Assembly (NCBI GenBank): GCA_964594665.1
Contig: CAZQNY010000137.1
Coordinates: forward strand, 1-6,673
DNA length: 6,673 bases
Reading direction: 5' to 3'
Source of the DNA: BM520 sp964594665
GTDB taxonomy: Bacteria > Bacteroidota > Bacteroidia > Bacteroidales > BM520
Shown: piece after piece, positions 4,942 to 6,673 of the stretch
Numbering within the stretch: position 1 is the stretch's first letter
Layout of the letters: every line of letters begins with the position of its first letter
Notes under the pieces: generated by a model
What the model was told of the DNA's origin: nothing
Databases searched by the model: none
Seen by the model: only the letters and a program-made list of their open reading frames with translations
Program-made: the position numbers and the translations under genes

Positions 4942-6673
4942 AAGCTATATTGAGGATAGTTGCGATATTTTTTTTATTGTTTTCAGCTTTTAGTCTGAAG
5001 GCAACGGATTATCCTTTGCGGCATTTTACGGTTGCCGACGGGCTTCCCAGCAATGAGGTATACCATGTGTTACAAGACAGCAAAGGGTTTATTTGGTTTT
5101 CTACCGATAATGGTGTGGCCAGATATGACGGGATTGATTTTGAGGTTTTCACCGTCAATGATGGACTAACGGACAACACGGTATTTGAGGCCTTTGAGGA
5201 TGCACGTGGCAGGATTTGGTTTGTAGGAATGTCGGGGATGTTATCATATTTCTATGAAAATACAATTTTTCAGTATGAGTATAATAATTTGTTGAAAGAC
5301 CTGCCAACAAATGAGATGATCATAGAGAAAAGTACTTTTTATGTTGATAGCCTGGGCACTGTATCCTTTTTATCTCGTTCCAGGGGCTTGAAAGTAATCT
5401 CCCCGGATGGGCAGTTTAATCTTATTGACTCCTGTGATTTTCCTTCACGTCCAGCATGGTATTTCGTTGATTTCTCCTGGCGGCCTGTTGTGCCAGTGTA
5501 TAGTAATCATCATGTAGATAATATTGATTTTTATTCAGATGATTCGTTAAGATCTTATTTTACTATTCCTACAAATATTCTTTTATCTCCTCCATCCTCA
5601 CGCCAATGGAATGATAAGTACATATTACATGGAGGGAAATGTTTATGCATTACGAGATCTGATCATCTGATATCTAAACGTTTATTTGATGAACCGATTG
5701 TATACTTTTCTGAGCCCATATCCAATATGGTGTGGATTGGTTTACAGAATCATGGAGCACAATTATTAGAGCTCCCGTCACTGGAAATAATTGATGAAGT
5801 AAATGCGTTAGAAAACGAAACAGTGACCTCAGTAATGACGGATCGGGATGGGGGGGTGTGGTTTTCAACTCTTCTCTCAGGCGTATACTATTTGAATCCG
5901 CCTAATTCCCGAATTTCTCTTTTCACTGATGATGTTTTACATCAAAGTATAAAAACATTAGATTATGGCTTTGATTCAAGTATATTTATTGGTTATTGGA
6001 AACCTGATTTTTCAATTATTAACAATAATGGAATTGAGCATTTTACCCCACGAATAGGAACTATTGATAACCTTTTACGTTTTTTTTGGTATCCCGGCTC
6101 TCCTTGGACTTATGTTTCCGGGACAACAAAAACCTATAAAATATCTAACGACGGGAATGTTTTTTCTAAACACATCAATTACGAGCATTTAAGACAATAC
6201 CTTTATTTGCCGGGGGATAATTATTTTTATGCAGCATCTGTTTTGGGTGTCGTTAGACTTGATGATAATGAAAGTATTAGGTATGCCTTAAAAAGTGACG
6301 CAGCAAGAATAAGATTTGAATCGCTTGCCTACGACAGCATAAACAATACCATATGGCTGGGTGCTCTGAAAGGGCTTTATTCCTTTCCCTTAGATACTAA
6401 AATCTATGAAGAGTTTTATTCACCTGAGACAAACTATCGCATAAGTGACCTGGCATATTTTAATAATCAACTCTGGATCGGTACCAATGGAAATGGTTTG
6501 GTGGTGAAGAAAGATTCCCTTGTGGAGCGTTTTGATTTATGCTCCCGCGATAATGATAACAGTATCTCTTCAATGCGCATTATTGATGATGATCTCTGGG
6601 TGAACGGAGGTCAGGATCTGTTTCGGATATCTGTTGATTCGTCTTCAGAGTATCATATAAACAGATACTCTTT
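4938..6673 (+). CDS. Beta-propeller (Reg_prop) sensor protein, N-terminal part (3'-truncated)
   Basis: Starting at ATG 4938, which overlaps the upstream stop as ATGA, the frame is open for 578 codons to the window edge. Residues 1-22 are a signal peptide (hydrophobic 7-20, likely cut after L-K-A), followed by F-T-V-A-D-G-L-P-S-N at 30-39, the classic entry to two-component regulator propellers. Blades with the D-x-x-G-x-I/V-W-x-G/S signature are visible at Trp 53, 94, 266, 308, 473, 513 and 554. The segment 110-260 is divergent. In the family such propellers sit in the periplasm, are followed by a Y_Y_Y domain and a membrane helix, and then carry a histidine kinase (LytS-like or hybrid) or a DNA-binding output. 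None of these is reached here, so the output type is unknown. Coupling to a T9SS-exported protein suggests sensing linked to that protein or its ligand. Runs of eight T (4968-4975) and seven G (5850-5856) lie inside the reading frame, which is intact. Confidence 0.88.
   Translation, partial: MKAILRIVAIFFLLFSAFSLKATDYPLRHFTVADGLPSNEVYHVLQDSKGFIWFSTDNGVARYDGIDFEVFTVNDGLTDNTVFEAFEDARGRIWFVGMSGMLSYFYENTIFQYEYNNLLKDLPTNEMIIEKSTFYVDSLGTVSFLSRSRGLKVISPDGQFNLIDSCDFPSRPAWYFVDFSWRPVVPVYSNHHVDNIDFYSDDSLRSYFTIPTNILLSPPSSRQWNDKYILHGGKCLCITRSDHLISKRLFDEPIVYFSEPISNMVWIGLQNHGAQLLELPSLEIIDEVNALENETVTSVMTDRDGGVWFSTLLSGVYYLNPPNSRISLFTDDVLHQSIKTLDYGFDSSIFIGYWKPDFSIINNNGIEHFTPRIGTIDNLLRFFWYPGSPWTYVSGTTKTYKISNDGNVFSKHINYEHLRQYLYLPGDNYFYAASVLGVVRLDDNESIRYALKSDAARIRFESLAYDSINNTIWLGALKGLYSFPLDTKIYEEFYSPETNYRISDLAYFNNQLWIGTNGNGLVVKKDSLVERFDLCSRDNDNSISSMRIIDDDLWVNGGQDLFRISVDSSSEYHINRYS

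Noticed and set aside
5674..5868. 64-residue minus-strand open frame
   Set aside because: It is antisense to the propeller sensor frame, which is open for 578 codons with seven blade signatures.

Overview
The window looks like chromosomal DNA from a member of the Bacteroidota, probably a Bacteroidales- or Marinilabiliales-like lineage. Four things support this. Two proteins carry C-terminal type IX secretion (T9SS, Por-type) sorting domains. One gene encodes a GldH-like lipoprotein. One gene encodes a Reg_prop beta-propeller sensor of the type common in this phylum. Start codons lack Shine-Dalgarno sequences, and a TTG / TAnnTTTG promoter is visible. No mobile element, CRISPR array, rRNA or tRNA was seen.

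Layout. (1) 3-683, plus: the C-terminal end of a T9SS cargo protein whose start lies outside the window. (2) 727-1197, minus: a small GldH-like lipoprotein, convergent with (1), with a good phylum-type promoter in front. (3) 1198-1466: a divergent intergenic region holding that promoter, a perfect 9-bp inverted repeat (candidate operator) and a weaker promoter candidate for the next operon. (4) 1467-2251, plus: a tight three-gene redox cassette of thioredoxin (WCQPC), a two-helix membrane protein with a Cys pair (DUF6132-like) and a small 2[4Fe-4S]-type ferredoxin with an unusual first cluster motif. An intrinsic terminator at 2276-2312 closes it. (5) 2339-6673, plus: a second operon with two ATGA stop/start overlaps. 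It holds a fold-type I PLP aminotransferase, a secreted PKD/T9SS protein, and the first 578 codons of a periplasmic beta-propeller sensor protein that runs off the window. This last gene has no stop in the window and is easily missed, but its frame is open from 4938 to the end.

How the genes may work together. The redox cassette suggests a thiol/iron-sulfur electron relay at the inner membrane, with the Cys pair of the membrane protein predicted on the periplasmic side. In the second operon the propeller sensor is translationally coupled to a secreted surface protein and a cytosolic aminotransferase. This would fit a sensor co-expressed with an exported binding protein, but the ligand and the output domain cannot be seen here. 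The most useful leads are the cassette with its Asp-for-Cys ferredoxin motif, the palindrome in the divergent promoter region, and the coupled aminotransferase/T9SS protein/sensor operon.
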